DNA of 64,000 bases from Hominimerdicola alba 8 (GCF_000178155.2 NZ_ADKM02000018.1:145897-209896); one strand, 5' to 3'. Positions 28,989-38,516 are shown, numbered from the stretch's first letter. The notes: generated from the sequence alone by a model not told the origin. A program made the numbers and translations.

Positions 28989-30164
28989 TTATCCTACACC
29001 CTTTACCCTTGCAGCCAGCTTTGCCACATCGGTGACCGTCACCTTGCCATCGCCGTTGATGTCAGCCCTTTCGAGTCTTTCATCTTTCAGCGGCTTTATG
29101 CCCTTGACATGCGCCGCCACCATCGAGATATCAGTTACATTCACTTTGCCGTCACCGTTGACATCATACTCGCCGTTGTCGATCGGCTGCGGTTCATCAG
29201 GCTCATCGGGTTCATAAGGGATATAATTGTCGGGGTCGAAATCCGTATCGCTTATATCGGGCAGTTCTATCAGGAATGTCTGAAAATTATCGCTTGGGTG
29301 ATAGGGCGTGTGGTCTGCGCTCATAGAATATTCGCCCTTTGCGAAGTATGTGTAGCCGCCCAGCATATCGTCCCATGTGCAGTCAACATAGTAGCACATG
29401 CCGTCATCGAGTCTGACAGCGTTCCACGCATGCTCGCCGCCGTCTGCTGTGCCGCTGACGAAATAGTTGTCGATATCCAGATAGTTCAGCACCGTCTGAA
29501 AAGTGCGGGCATAAGTTTCGCAGACACCGCTGCCCTTTTCGGCAGCACCCGCGATGTTGTGCGCCCACGCTTCCGCCGATGGACTGCCATACTGGTCAAA
29601 GGCATACTCAAGGTCTTTCGTAAGCACATCATGTACAGCCTTAGCCTTGTCGTAAGCCCTGCCCGATGCTTTCAAAGCAGTATTTACTATGTAGTCCTCG
29701 ATGTTCGACTGTACTCTCGCCCTGTCGCTGCCATAGATATAGGCATCATCGACGATCATAAGGAACTCTTTTTCACTGCATGCCGAATGTTCGCTGACAA
29801 AGTAGAATATCGGGTTGTCATCTCTGAAAGTGTAATACACTATCGAGGCTTCAGCGGCAGTCAGCCCGCCGTTTTTCAGTACCGAATAGCAGTTGTAACC
29901 GTAGTAGCTGCCCACTGTGCGGTCGGTATCGTTCCACAGTTCAAGGGCAACATCGTACATCTTGTCGTAGAGTTTCTGCATCTCTTCACCGTTTGCCATA
30001 GTGCCGAGATATTCATAACCTGCGGTGCTGGTGCAGTCCAGCACGAAGTCGCTGCTGTCCTCAGTCGCGGGAATGCCTGCCGCCAGTGCATCAAATGCGC
30101 TGCCCGCTGCGGGCGAAAGTACCATGACCAGTGCTGCTGCGGCAGCTGTGAATTTCTTTAACAT
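28989..30164 (-). CDS. Secreted transglutaminase-like protein with C-terminal dockerin
   Basis: 391 residues after AAGGAGTG. A signal peptide (FTAAAAALVMVLSPAAGSAFDALAA) precedes the transglutaminase core: Cys in GSGVCETYARTFQTVLNYL, His in GEHAWNAV and Asp in YVDCTWDD. A linker rich in Pro, Asp and Glu joins a C-terminal type I dockerin (DVNGDGKVNVTD and DINGDGKVTVTD, residues ~327-391). The protein should be displayed on cohesins. It shares operon and catalytic class with the downstream lipoprotein, 41 nt away. Confidence 0.88.
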   Translation of the reverse strand: MLKKFTAAAAALVMVLSPAAGSAFDALAAGIPATEDSSDFVLDCTSTAGYEYLGTMANGEEMQKLYDKMYDVALELWNDTDRTVGSYYGYNCYSVLKNGGLTAAEASIVYYTFRDDNPIFYFVSEHSACSEKEFLMIVDDAYIYGSDRARVQSNIEDYIVNTALKASGRAYDKAKAVHDVLTKDLEYAFDQYGSPSAEAWAHNIAGAAEKGSGVCETYARTFQTVLNYLDIDNYFVSGTADGGEHAWNAVRLDDGMCYYVDCTWDDMLGGYTYFAKGEYSMSADHTPYHPSDNFQTFLIELPDISDTDFDPDNYIPYEPDEPDEPQPIDNGEYDVNGDGKVNVTDISMVAAHVKGIKPLKDERLERADINGDGKVTVTDVAKLAARVKGVG

Positions 30165-30186
30165 AGTATCACTCCTTTATAGTATT

Positions 30187-30248
30187 TATAGCGATCCGCC
30201 TTAAAATTCAGACAGGATCTTGTGAATTTAAATAGTTGGATCGCTATA
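30187..30248. repeat. Family B repeat, copy B3 (internally deleted)
   Basis: 62 bp with perfect ends TATAGCGATCC / GGATCGCTATA. About 41 bp of the central hairpin are missing compared with B5. The right 21 bp overlap the 3' end of rsmI. Confidence 0.88.
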
Positions 30249-31088
30249 GTTGCTGTTTTCTACCAACATAGAATAAAGTTCACCTTTCGAGAAGCCTGTT
30301 GCCCTCGCTATCTCACGGCAGGCATCGGTGCCGCGCACGCCTTTTTGCACAAGTGCCTGCACCTGTGCAAATGCCTGCTCGATAGTTTCCGCCTCAGCGA
30401 TATCCTCTTCTGCCGCACCCTCTATCACCAGTACGAACTCGCCTTTTGCCGCCTTGTTATCGGGGTACATCTCCAGCGCCGCCGAAAGTGTGGTGCGTAT
30501 GGCTTCTTCGTGGAGTTTGGTAAGTTCGCGGCAGAGAGATATCTTCCTGTCACCGAAATATTCCAGCATATCCCTCAGTGTCTTATGCAGTTTGTGGGGG
30601 GCTTCGTAGAATATCAGTGTTTCGCGGGCATCTTTCACCTGCGCCAGATGGTCATACCTCTGCCGCTTGTTCACCGACAGAAAACCCTCGAACCGAAATC
30701 TTGAAGTATTCAGCCCGCTTATCGCCAGCGCCGATATCACAGCAGAGGGTCCGGGCACTACCTCGACTTTTATGTTGTTCTCAGCACACAGCCTGACCAG
30801 CTTTTCCCCGGGGTCTGAGATGCAGGGCATACCCGCATCGGTGACTATTGCGGCATTTTCGCCCGCTATAAGCCTTTCGATTATCTGCTCGCCTGCGTGT
30901 GCGGCATTGTGTTCCTGATAGCATATCAGGGGCTTTTTCGGTCTTATCTCAAAATGGTTCAGCAGTTTCATGGTAACTCTGGTGTCCTCAGCGCAGATGA
31001 AATCCACCTTTTCAAGCGTTTCCACTGCGCGGTAGGTCATATCGCCCAGATTGCCTATCGGCGTGCCGACAACGTAAAGTATGCCCAT
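30228..31088 (-). CDS. rsmI: 16S rRNA (cytidine-1402 2'-O)-methyltransferase
   Basis: SAM-dependent methylation of 16S C1402 in the decoding centre. The protein has 286 residues from ATG 31088; a GTG one codon earlier is less likely. Hallmarks are LYVVGTPIGNLGDMTYRA, CAEDTRVT.KLL.HF, VTDAGMPCISDPG and VVPGPSAVISALA. The start overlaps the upstream amidohydrolase stop by one base. The last residues (YSDPTI) and the TAA are encoded by repeat B3, so the natural C-terminus has been replaced or extended. Confidence 0.95.
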   Translation of the reverse strand: MGILYVVGTPIGNLGDMTYRAVETLEKVDFICAEDTRVTMKLLNHFEIRPKKPLICYQEHNAAHAGEQIIERLIAGENAAIVTDAGMPCISDPGEKLVRLCAENNIKVEVVPGPSAVISALAISGLNTSRFRFEGFLSVNKRQRYDHLAQVKDARETLIFYEAPHKLHKTLRDMLEYFGDRKISLCRELTKLHEEAIRTTLSAALEMYPDNKAAKGEFVLVIEGAAEEDIAEAETIEQAFAQVQALVQKGVRGTDACREIARATGFSKGELYSMLVENSNYSDPTI

Positions 31089-32248
31089 CACACACCCTCC
31101 CTGCGAACGACTTTGCCATCTACCATCACAAGCGCGGGGCTTGACATAACTTCAAACGGACTGCCCTCAAACAGCACCATGTCAGCCAGCTTGCGCGGTT
31201 CTAACGAACCTGTGATATCATCAATGCCAACTATCTTAGCCGCCGAAGAAGTCACCGCCTTAACGCCGTCATAGAAACTCAGCCCGTTCTTGATGCAGAT
31301 ACCCACCGATATCGGCAGATATTCTATAGGCACTTCCGAATGGTCGGTGCATACTGCCACTTCCAGACCGTTTTCTTTCAGCACAGCCGCATTTTTCGGG
31401 GTGAGGTTAGCCATTTCGGGCTTGCACCTGTCACATATCACAGGACCAACCACACAGCTTGCTTTCTCGCCCGCCAGTTCCTCAGCTATCAGATGACCGT
31501 CAGTGCAGTGTATCAGTATGTAGTCAAGGTCGAACATGTTGGCTATGCGCACCGCAGTGAAGATATCATCTGCGCGGTGGCAGTGGAAATGTGCCTTTAT
31601 CTCGCGTTTCAGCAGAGGTATCAGCGCTTCCATAGCGCTGTCATAATCGGGCATGTCGCTTTCGCTCTCAGCCTGTTCCTTATCGCGCATATAGCGCTGT
31701 GCCTTGTTGAGGTTATCCTTTATGATGCTTGCCACAGCCATTCTTGTTACAGGCGACTGTTCATGGTCCATATAGGTGAGTTTCGGGTTCTCGCCCAGCG
31801 CCATCTTCATGCCGATGCGCCCCCTGCCCATGCTGTCGATGCGTCTGCCGTCGGTCTTGACCGCCACGATAGCGCCCGCTATGGGGTTTGTAGAACCTGG
31901 AGATACTATCACCGTAGTAATGCCCGCCTGTCTTGCCAGTTCAAAGGAATAGTCCAGCGGATTTATGCCGTCCAGTATATCCAGCTGGGGGGTGCATGGG
32001 TCAAACTCTTCGTTGAGGTCTTCACCCTCTATGCCGACACCCGCGCTTGTCAGCCCCATATGGGTATGGGCATCGATAAATCCGGGATAGAGGGTCATTC
32101 CTCTGCCGTCGATATCGTCTTTTGTTTCATTTGCGGGTGAACCCTCACCCACTGCTGTGATGATGTTCCCCTCAATGGTGACATAGCCGTTTTCGATGAT
32201 GGTATCGCTGTTATCCATCGTATATATCCTGACATTTTTTATGTTCAT
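31088..32248 (-). CDS. Metal-dependent amidohydrolase (imidazolonepropionase-like)
   Basis: 386 residues. The urease-superfamily order is clear: the metal motif PGFIDAHTHMG, a lysine-bearing strand, HFHCHRADD, ILIHCTDGH and the final VCTDHSEVP with the catalytic Asp. It ends GSLEPRKLADMVLFEGSPFEV, the usual closing beta-sandwich. The substrate is unknown; the subgroup acts on imidazolone- or peptide-like rings. The start has a GGAGG site. It is co-transcribed with rsmI. Confidence 0.85.
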   Translation of the reverse strand: MNIKNVRIYTMDNSDTIIENGYVTIEGNIITAVGEGSPANETKDDIDGRGMTLYPGFIDAHTHMGLTSAGVGIEGEDLNEEFDPCTPQLDILDGINPLDYSFELARQAGITTVIVSPGSTNPIAGAIVAVKTDGRRIDSMGRGRIGMKMALGENPKLTYMDHEQSPVTRMAVASIIKDNLNKAQRYMRDKEQAESESDMPDYDSAMEALIPLLKREIKAHFHCHRADDIFTAVRIANMFDLDYILIHCTDGHLIAEELAGEKASCVVGPVICDRCKPEMANLTPKNAAVLKENGLEVAVCTDHSEVPIEYLPISVGICIKNGLSFYDGVKAVTSSAAKIVGIDDITGSLEPRKLADMVLFEGSPFEVMSSPALVMVDGKVVRREGV

Positions 32249-32280
32249 AAAAAGTCCTCCGTCATTATTCGGTAATAAAC

Positions 32281-32309
32281 ATTATACCATATACTCACGA
32301 TTTTTGCAA
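32281..32309 (-). promoter_or_regulatory. Promoter of the amidohydrolase-rsmI operon
   Basis: Minus strand: TTGCAA (32304-32309), 17 bp, TATAAT (32281-32286). Confidence 0.75.
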
Positions 32310-32311
32310 GC

Positions 32312-32340
32312 AAAAACGGCGGGAAAAAAATTCCCGCCGT
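32312..32340 (-). terminator. Terminator of the long rdgB/smc gene run
   Basis: Minus strand: ACGGCGGGAA / TTCCCGCCGT stem followed by five T, just after the DUF3006-like gene. Confidence 0.9.
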
Positions 32341-32354
32341 CTGACATTTTCGCA

Positions 32355-32522
32355 TCAGCCTATTACCGAATACTCGAAATTCTCCCATTTAAGTGTCATA
32401 CCCTCGTCTGTTTCGTCAGGCAGAAGCGCCATAGCCACGAGGATATCCTCACCTGTTTCGGTATTGGTGAGGTGGGCATAGTCGCCGTCGATACGTGCGA
32501 CCTTATATATTATCGGTGTCAT
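32355..32522 (-). CDS. DUF3006-like small protein
   Basis: A 55-residue ORF from ATG 32522, after GGAATG. Its sequence (YKVARIDGDYAHLTNTETGEDILVAMALLPDETDEGMTLKW) fits the DUF3006 pattern of a short beta-barrel: a ...DGDYA.L core, an ..LLP...EGM.L turn, then a hydrophobic strand. Function is unknown. It lies 26 nt after rdgB, directly before a strong terminator. Confidence 0.75.
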   Translation of the reverse strand: MTPIIYKVARIDGDYAHLTNTETGEDILVAMALLPDETDEGMTLKWENFEYSVIG

Positions 32523-32548
32523 ATCTGAACATTCCTTTACTATCTTTA

Positions 32549-33133
32549 TCAGCCGCGCTTTGCGACCAGCTTTTCTTCCAGCTTTTTCAGCGCTTCAGCC
32601 CTGTGGGATACTGCGTTTTTCTCCTCAGCGGGTATCTGCGCAAAACTTCTGCCCTTGTACATGAAAACGGGGTCATAGCCAAAGCCGTTCTCACCGACGG
32701 GCTTTCTGCCTATCTCGCCGTAAACTCTGCCCTCGACGCTTATCTCACTGCCGTCGGTGTCGATGAAATGTATGGTGCAGACAAAGTGCGCTCCCCTTTT
32801 GTCATCGGGCACATCTTCCAGATTTTTCAGCAGATACTCGCATCTCTCGGCATCGTCATCGATGCCGCCGTACCTTGCCGAATACACGCCGGGCGCACCG
32901 TCCAGCGCATCTACCGCAAGACCGCTGTCATCAGCCAGCACCGCACAGCCCAGTTCGGCATGAGCCGCCCTTGCCTTAAGCGCCGAATTCTCGGCAAAAG
33001 TCGTGCCTGTTTCCTCGACTTCCAGCTTAAGACCCGCTTCCGACTGCGACATGACTTCGTAGCCGTGTTTTTCAAGAAGCTGTTTGTACTCCCTTATCTT
33101 GCCTTTATTATTGCTTGCTATCACAAGTTTCAT
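32549..33133 (-). CDS. rdgB: XTP/dITP pyrophosphatase
   Basis: 194 residues. The Ham1 family signature begins KLVIASNNKGKIREYKQLL. FAENSALKARAAHA, VLADDSGLAVDALDGAPGVYSARYGG, GYDPVFMYKG and SHRAEALKKL follow. It hydrolyses deaminated purine nucleoside triphosphates to keep them out of DNA and RNA. It lies 12 nt after ftsY. Confidence 0.96.
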   Translation of the reverse strand: MKLVIASNNKGKIREYKQLLEKHGYEVMSQSEAGLKLEVEETGTTFAENSALKARAAHAELGCAVLADDSGLAVDALDGAPGVYSARYGGIDDDAERCEYLLKNLEDVPDDKRGAHFVCTIHFIDTDGSEISVEGRVYGEIGRKPVGENGFGYDPVFMYKGRSFAQIPAEEKNAVSHRAEALKKLEEKLVAKRG

Positions 33134-33145
33134 AAGTCCACCTCA

Positions 33146-34051
33146 TCACTCAAACAGCGCATCGACGAAATCCCTTGCGATGAACGGCTGTATATCGTCT
33201 ATCTTCTCACCGACTGTCACCAGCTTGACAGGTATTTTCAGGTCATCGCAGATGGTTATTACGATACCGCCCTTAGCAGTGCCGTCCAGCTTTGTGAGTA
33301 TTATGCCTGTGATATTTGCCGCCTCATTGAACTGCTGTGCCTGATTTACCGCATTCTGTCCTGTGGTTGCATCAAGTGCCAGCAGTACTTCCAGCGCACA
33401 GCCCTCAGCCTGCTGGTGGACTATCCTCGATATTTTTTCCAGTTCGTTCATAAGGTTCTTCTTGTTGTGGAGTCTGCCCGCAGTGTCGCAGATGACGACA
33501 TCAGCCTGTCTTGCCTTAGCCGCTGTCAGCGCATCGAACACAACAGCCGCAGGGTCAGAACCCTCCTTATGTTTTATCAGTTCAACGCCTGCCCTGTCAG
33601 TCCAGACTTCCAGCTGGTCTATCGCCGCTGCCCTGAAAGTATCAGCCGCCGCCACGATAACGCGCTTGCCCTCATTTTTCAGCTGATTAGCCAGCTTACC
33701 GATAGTAGTGGTCTTGCCAACGCCGTTGACACCTATCACCAGTATGACCGATGGAGTGGTAGACAAATCAAGCGGCTGTTCCTCGCCCAGCATTTCAGCT
33801 ATGACATCTTTCAGCACGTCCTTTATCGCGGTCGGGTCGGTTATGCCTTTCTGCTTGACATAGTCGCGCACCTTATCGCATATCTTCACCGAAGTATTCA
33901 CGCCGATATCCGACAATATCAGAGTTTCCTCCAGTTCTTCAAACAGATCCTCATCAATTTTGGTAAACGCATGCAGCAGTCTTTCGATCCTGCCCATCAT
34001 TGATTCCTTAGTCTTTCTCAGACCATTTTTCAGCTTTTCAAAAAATCCCAT
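33146..34051 (-). CDS. ftsY: Signal recognition particle receptor FtsY
   Basis: 301 residues, a short FtsY without the acidic A domain. The NG domain has helix N (GFFEKLKNGLRKTKESMMGRI), G1 loop GVNGVGKT at 107-114, DTFRAAA, DTAGR and TKLDGTAKGG. The NTPase docks SRP-ribosome complexes at the membrane. Together with smc it belongs to the usual Firmicute rnc-smc-ftsY cluster, but 462 bp of repeat-rich non-coding DNA separates it from smc here. Confidence 0.96.
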   Translation of the reverse strand: MGFFEKLKNGLRKTKESMMGRIERLLHAFTKIDEDLFEELEETLILSDIGVNTSVKICDKVRDYVKQKGITDPTAIKDVLKDVIAEMLGEEQPLDLSTTPSVILVIGVNGVGKTTTIGKLANQLKNEGKRVIVAAADTFRAAAIDQLEVWTDRAGVELIKHKEGSDPAAVVFDALTAAKARQADVVICDTAGRLHNKKNLMNELEKISRIVHQQAEGCALEVLLALDATTGQNAVNQAQQFNEAANITGIILTKLDGTAKGGIVITICDDLKIPVKLVTVGEKIDDIQPFIARDFVDALFE

Positions 34052-34075
34052 ATTTAACTCCTATCTTAAATGGGG

Positions 34076-34412
34076 GCGAAGCCCCCATACCCCCACGCCG
34101 AACTTTTGCGCAGTAAAGCTTGACGCTTCGTTCGCAAAATGCCCCTACGGGTCATTTTGTTCACTACGGTCAAGGCGCAAAAGCTTCGGCTCTTTGGCAT
34201 GTATCAAGGCTTTGTTTTGCCCGCATATTATGTTTGTATTTTTCAGGCTTACTCGCCCCATACCCCCACGCAAGCCTTTTTGCACGTTAGGCTTGACGCT
34301 TTGTTCGTGCGCGACTGCGCCGGCGTTGTTCACCTCTCGCGATAACGCGGCGCGGGTCGCTCTTTGGCATGTATCAAGGCTTTGTTCTGCCCGCATATTA
34401 TGTTTTAACATT
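34076..34412. repeat. Tandem duplication of a ~170-bp non-coding unit
   Basis: Two diverged units. CATACCCCCACG occurs at 34086 and 34259. CTTTGGCATGTATCAAGGC occurs at 34192 and 34362, followed each time by TTTGTT(T/C)TGCCCGCATATTATG. The rest of the smc-ftsY gap (34413-34513) carries ATGAATTATGAATTGTGAATT-type short repeats and no ORF. Confidence 0.8.
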
Positions 34413-34513
34413 TTTGGGGAATTTCCCACGATTTCGGAAACGCATTCCCAATTTCAAAACAGAGAACTCCCGCCCATGTCAATAATTATGAATTATGAAT
34501 TATGAATTGTGAA

Positions 34514-37500
34514 TTACAAAACCGTCTGTCCCGTATCCATTTTAAGCAGTTTGGAGATGCCTTTTTCCTGCATCGTCACGCCGTACAGCACATCGGCTTC
34601 CTCCATTGTGCCGCGACGGTGGGTTATGGTTATGAACTGAGTCTTGTCAGTCAGCCTGTGAAGGTACTGCGCGTACCGTGTTACATTCACATCGTCCAGC
34701 GCCGCCTCTATCTCGTCCAGCAGGCAGAACGGTGCGGGCGAAAATCTGAATATCGCGAAGTATATCGCTATCGCCGCCATAGCTTGTTCACCGCCCGAAA
34801 GCGACATCAGGCTGGTAATGACCTTGCCCGGAGGCTGTACGCTTATCTCGATGCCGCATTCAAGCACATTTTCGGGGTCGGTCAGTATCAGTTCGCCGCT
34901 TCCGCCGCCGAAAAGTTCCTTGAAAATGCTTTTGAAATTGCGGTTTATCTCGTCAAAACTCTGCATGAACACCGATTTCATCTTCTCGGTCAGCTCTTCT
35001 ATCAGCCTGCAAAGTTCTTCCTTTGAAACGTTGACATCGTTCAGCTGTGCCGCCAGAAAATCGTATCTCTCCCTGACTTCGGCGTACTCTTCTATCGCGC
35101 CCAGATTTACACTGCCCAGCGACTTTATCTTGTTTTTCAGTTCGGTCAGCCTGCGCTCGGCTTCTGCCATGTCTTCAACAGGCTGAGCCTTTTCTGCGGC
35201 GGTCGAGCGGGTCAGTTCGTACTCGTCCCACAGTTTGTTTACCAGCTTGTCAAAATCCGCTGATATAGCGTTTTTGCGCTCTTCTCCGCGACTCAGCTGT
35301 GTAGCGAGGTTTTCCTTTTCGTCCAGCTTGTTCTTCTGCGATGCCCTGAGTTTTTCGGCGCTGTCGCTGTATCCACGCTGTTTGCGGCGCTCTTCTTCCA
35401 GCTGAGTTTTAAGGCTCTCAGCCTCAGTGCCGCTGTTTGCTATCTTCTGCCTGATGAACTCGATATCAGCCCGCTTGCCTTTTATCTTTTCCTTTTCGTT
35501 TTCAATGTCGAGAGTCAGCTTGCCGCTGTCGCTGTCGCGGTCGGTGATGGTCTTTTCAAGCTGTGCGATGGAATCCTTGCAGCTTTCGATATCCTTTGCC
35601 GTTTCCGCGCCCTTTATCCTCAGTTCGGAAAGTTCTGCGCTTATCTCGCCGCGCCGTGTTTTCAGCCTTTCCTGCTCGCTTTGCGAAGTCGTCAGTTCAG
35701 CTTCCTTTTCGAGTATCTTCTTATCGACCTCAGCTTCGTCTTTAAGCGTCTTGTCGAGGTCTGCATCAGCCTGCGCCGCTTTTTCACGCAGTTCATTTTC
35801 GCGTGAGGTACTGTCTGCCAGCGTTTTTTCGCAGGCTTCTTTCAGCCCGCTTACGCGCTTTATCTCCATCTCGATGCGCAGGCAGTCAGCGTTAAGGGAG
35901 TTTATGCTCTCTTTCACGCCCTCAATATCAGCAGACAGCTTGTTGGCTTCGTTTGAGAGCCTTTCTTTTTCGCCCGCCGCTTCTGCGCGGTCAGTTTCCA
36001 GCTTGACGCGCTTTTCTTCCAGATCGTTTATCTCGTTTTTTCGGGTGAGTATGCCTGTGCTTTTCGACACACTGCCGCCCGTATACGAACCGCCCGCGTT
36101 GACCACCTGACCGTCCAGCGTGACTATCCTGAACTTATAGCCGTAATTACGCGCTATCCGCGATGCGGCATCTATGTCCTCTGCTATACATATCCTGCCC
36201 AGCAGATTTCGCACTATGCCCTCATACTTCTTATCATATGTGACTATATCACAGCCCAGCGCCACAAAGCCGTCCTCGTTTTCAAGGCGGTCATTTTCCA
36301 GCCTTGTGCCCTTTACCGAAGTTATTGGCAGGAATGTCGCTCTGCCCGCCTTGCCCTCTTTCAGCAGGCGAATGCCCCTCTTGGCAGAATCTTCATTCTC
36401 CACCACGATGTTCTGCAAAGCGCTGCCCAGCGCAGTTTCGACCGCCACCGAGTATTCCTTTTCAACGCCCACAAGCTGTGCCACCGTACCGCAAACGCCG
36501 CTTATGCGCCCCTGCCGCGTGGCATTCATTATGTGCTTTACCGAGTAGCCGAAGCCCTCCATCGAGCGCTCCAGATCTTTTAGGATATTGAGTCTGCTGA
36601 CCGTTTCAGTCAGCGCACTTTCAGCCTTTGCGAACCTGTCCACCGCACTGTCCAGCTTTTCGCGGCGCTTTTCCAGCAGTTTTGTCATGCCGCCCAGCAC
36701 GTTCTCCTTTTCGCCCAGCGAGTCCTTCTTGCGAGTCTGCTCTTTGGTCAGCTTTTCAAGTTCTTTATCGGCATTTTCCTTGTTTTTTTCGGTATCTTTC
36801 CTGTCATCAGCTAAGTTTTCAAGCTGTTCGGAAGTTTCCTGCAAGGTATTTTTCAGGCTTTCCGCCGTGAAACTCAGCCTTGATTTTTCAAGATAAGCGG
36901 CGCTTATCTCGGCATTTACAGCCCCCACCGCCTTATCCGATCTATCGGCTTCGTCCAGCAGGTCATTGAACTCTTTCTCCTTGTCAGCCACAGCTTTTGC
37001 CGACTCGACCTGCTTTTTGCCCAGTTCTTCCAGCTCGTCCTTACGCTTTTTCAGCTCAGATTCAAGAAAACATTTATCAGCCTTTGAGTTTTCTATCTGC
37101 TCTTCCAGCTTGTGAATATTTTCCTCAATGTGCGCTATGTCGTTCTCACAGACGGCTATCTCAGCTTCACCGCCGCGGCTCGCCATCTCAGCATCATGTA
37201 TCTTTGCGCTGATATCATCGGCGTTTGCCGCGCACTGAGCACTCTGCCGCAGGTCTTCCTCTATCTGCTTTTCGGCATCGGAAAGTTCATCGCTAAGTGC
37301 CGAGTACTGCTCGTTCAGCAGTTTTATGCGCTCTTCCGTTTCAGCCAGTTTTGCGCGGTTCTGCTCCAGCTTTGTCACCCACACCGAAACTTCCAGCGCT
37401 GTTTTTTCATCGTCCAGCACCTTGAACTTTTTTGCCTTTTCGCACTGCTTTTCCAGAGGACCTATACGCCCCTCCAGTTCGGCAAGGATATCTGTCAGCC

Positions 37501-38068
37501 TTGCGATGTTGTCCTCAGCCTCCACCAGTCTGCGCTCAGCCTCCTGCTTTTTATAGCGGAACTTTGCCACGCCTGCGGCTTCCTCGAAAATATCGCGCCT
37601 GTCACTGCCCTTGCCGTTTACTATATCGGCTATGCGCCCCTGTCCGACTATCGAATAGCCGTCCTTGCCAAGACCGGTATCCATGAACAGTTCGTTGACA
37701 TCTTTCAGCCTGACGGGACTGCCGTTTATCAGATACTCACTGTCGCCGTTTTTGTAGAGTTTTCTCGATACCGACACCACCTCGTCGTCAATGTCGAGCG
37801 CTCTGTCCTCGTTGTCGATTATGAGTGTTACCTGCGCAAAAGGCGACTCTTTCCTCGTTTCGCACCCGTGAAAAATAACGCCCGACATCTTCTCGCCGCG
37901 CAGTGCCTTTGACGACTGTTCGCCCATTACCCAGCGCATGGCATCGGATATATTGCTCTTTCCCGAACCGTTAGGTCCCACGACGGCGGTTATGCCCTTG
38001 CCGAAACTAAGCACCGTCTTATCGGGAAATGATTTGAACCCCTGCAGTTCAAGTCCGCGCAGATACAT
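34514..38068 (-). CDS. smc: Chromosome condensation ATPase SMC
   Basis: 1184 residues, the bacterial SMC length. The N-terminal head carries Walker A GPNGSGKSN (~residues 32-40). Two long coiled coils surround a hinge at about 510-650 (SGVCGTVAQLVGVEKEYSVAVE..LGSALQNIVVE). The C-terminal head has LSGGEQAMAAIA and Walker B PFCLLDEIEAALDD. SMC with ScpAB compacts and resolves nucleoids. It is preceded by a small membrane protein gene 22 nt upstream. Confidence 0.98.
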   Translation of the reverse strand: MYLRGLELQGFKSFPDKTVLSFGKGITAVVGPNGSGKSNISDAMRWVMGEQSSKALRGEKMSGVIFHGCETRKESPFAQVTLIIDNEDRALDIDDEVVSVSRKLYKNGDSEYLINGSPVRLKDVNELFMDTGLGKDGYSIVGQGRIADIVNGKGSDRRDIFEEAAGVAKFRYKKQEAERRLVEAEDNIARLTDILAELEGRIGPLEKQCEKAKKFKVLDDEKTALEVSVWVTKLEQNRAKLAETEERIKLLNEQYSALSDELSDAEKQIEEDLRQSAQCAANADDISAKIHDAEMASRGGEAEIAVCENDIAHIEENIHKLEEQIENSKADKCFLESELKKRKDELEELGKKQVESAKAVADKEKEFNDLLDEADRSDKAVGAVNAEISAAYLEKSRLSFTAESLKNTLQETSEQLENLADDRKDTEKNKENADKELEKLTKEQTRKKDSLGEKENVLGGMTKLLEKRREKLDSAVDRFAKAESALTETVSRLNILKDLERSMEGFGYSVKHIMNATRQGRISGVCGTVAQLVGVEKEYSVAVETALGSALQNIVVENEDSAKRGIRLLKEGKAGRATFLPITSVKGTRLENDRLENEDGFVALGCDIVTYDKKYEGIVRNLLGRICIAEDIDAASRIARNYGYKFRIVTLDGQVVNAGGSYTGGSVSKSTGILTRKNEINDLEEKRVKLETDRAEAAGEKERLSNEANKLSADIEGVKESINSLNADCLRIEMEIKRVSGLKEACEKTLADSTSRENELREKAAQADADLDKTLKDEAEVDKKILEKEAELTTSQSEQERLKTRRGEISAELSELRIKGAETAKDIESCKDSIAQLEKTITDRDSDSGKLTLDIENEKEKIKGKRADIEFIRQKIANSGTEAESLKTQLEEERRKQRGYSDSAEKLRASQKNKLDEKENLATQLSRGEERKNAISADFDKLVNKLWDEYELTRSTAAEKAQPVEDMAEAERRLTELKNKIKSLGSVNLGAIEEYAEVRERYDFLAAQLNDVNVSKEELCRLIEELTEKMKSVFMQSFDEINRNFKSIFKELFGGGSGELILTDPENVLECGIEISVQPPGKVITSLMSLSGGEQAMAAIAIYFAIFRFSPAPFCLLDEIEAALDDVNVTRYAQYLHRLTDKTQFITITHRRGTMEEADVLYGVTMQEKGISKLLKMDTGQTVL

Positions 38069-38090
38069 TATTCTTCACCGCCTTTCGTAA

Positions 38091-38516
38091 TTACTTTATT
38101 ATCTCTAATACTATGCCCGCCGCCATAAACAGCACAGCTATCCCCGCAAGCACGCTGAATGTCCACCATGTCAGCACAGCATCTTTTGTCTGCTGTTCGT
38201 CCAGTGCGAAAACACTGCTGTCGGTCTTTCCGACGATGACATATTTTTCTTTGCCGCGCCTGAGTTCGCCAAACCCAACTGCGCAGACCGTACTGCCCGT
38301 TATCTTGCTTCCGCCGACTGTATACACTGCCCGCGCCATATAACTTCTGGTGCCTGCGGTTCTTGTAAATGTTATCCTTGTTTTGACCTTTTCGGTATTG
38401 CCTGCTTTTACATCACGCCGAAGCGCCCGCGCTTTTTTCAACATAACGATGTTCCGCACCAGCTGAGAGATCAGCAAAGTTTCAGCAATTATCGACTTTA
38501 CCATATCTTCATACAT
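38091..38516 (-). CDS. Hypothetical membrane protein with C-terminal helix
   Basis: 141 residues from ATG 38516, which overlaps the stop of the preceding gene (TGATG). An N-terminal amphipathic or membrane helix (SIIAETLLISQLVRNIVML) is followed by a beta-rich region (TRITFTRTAGTRSYMARAVYTVGG) and a C-terminal membrane helix (LTWWTFSVLAGIAVLFMAAGIVL). Not recognised. Coupled between the Elp3-like gene and smc. Confidence 0.65.
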   Translation of the reverse strand: MYEDMVKSIIAETLLISQLVRNIVMLKKARALRRDVKAGNTEKVKTRITFTRTAGTRSYMARAVYTVGGSKITGSTVCAVGFGELRRGKEKYVIVGKTDSSVFALDEQQTKDAVLTWWTFSVLAGIAVLFMAAGIVLEIIK

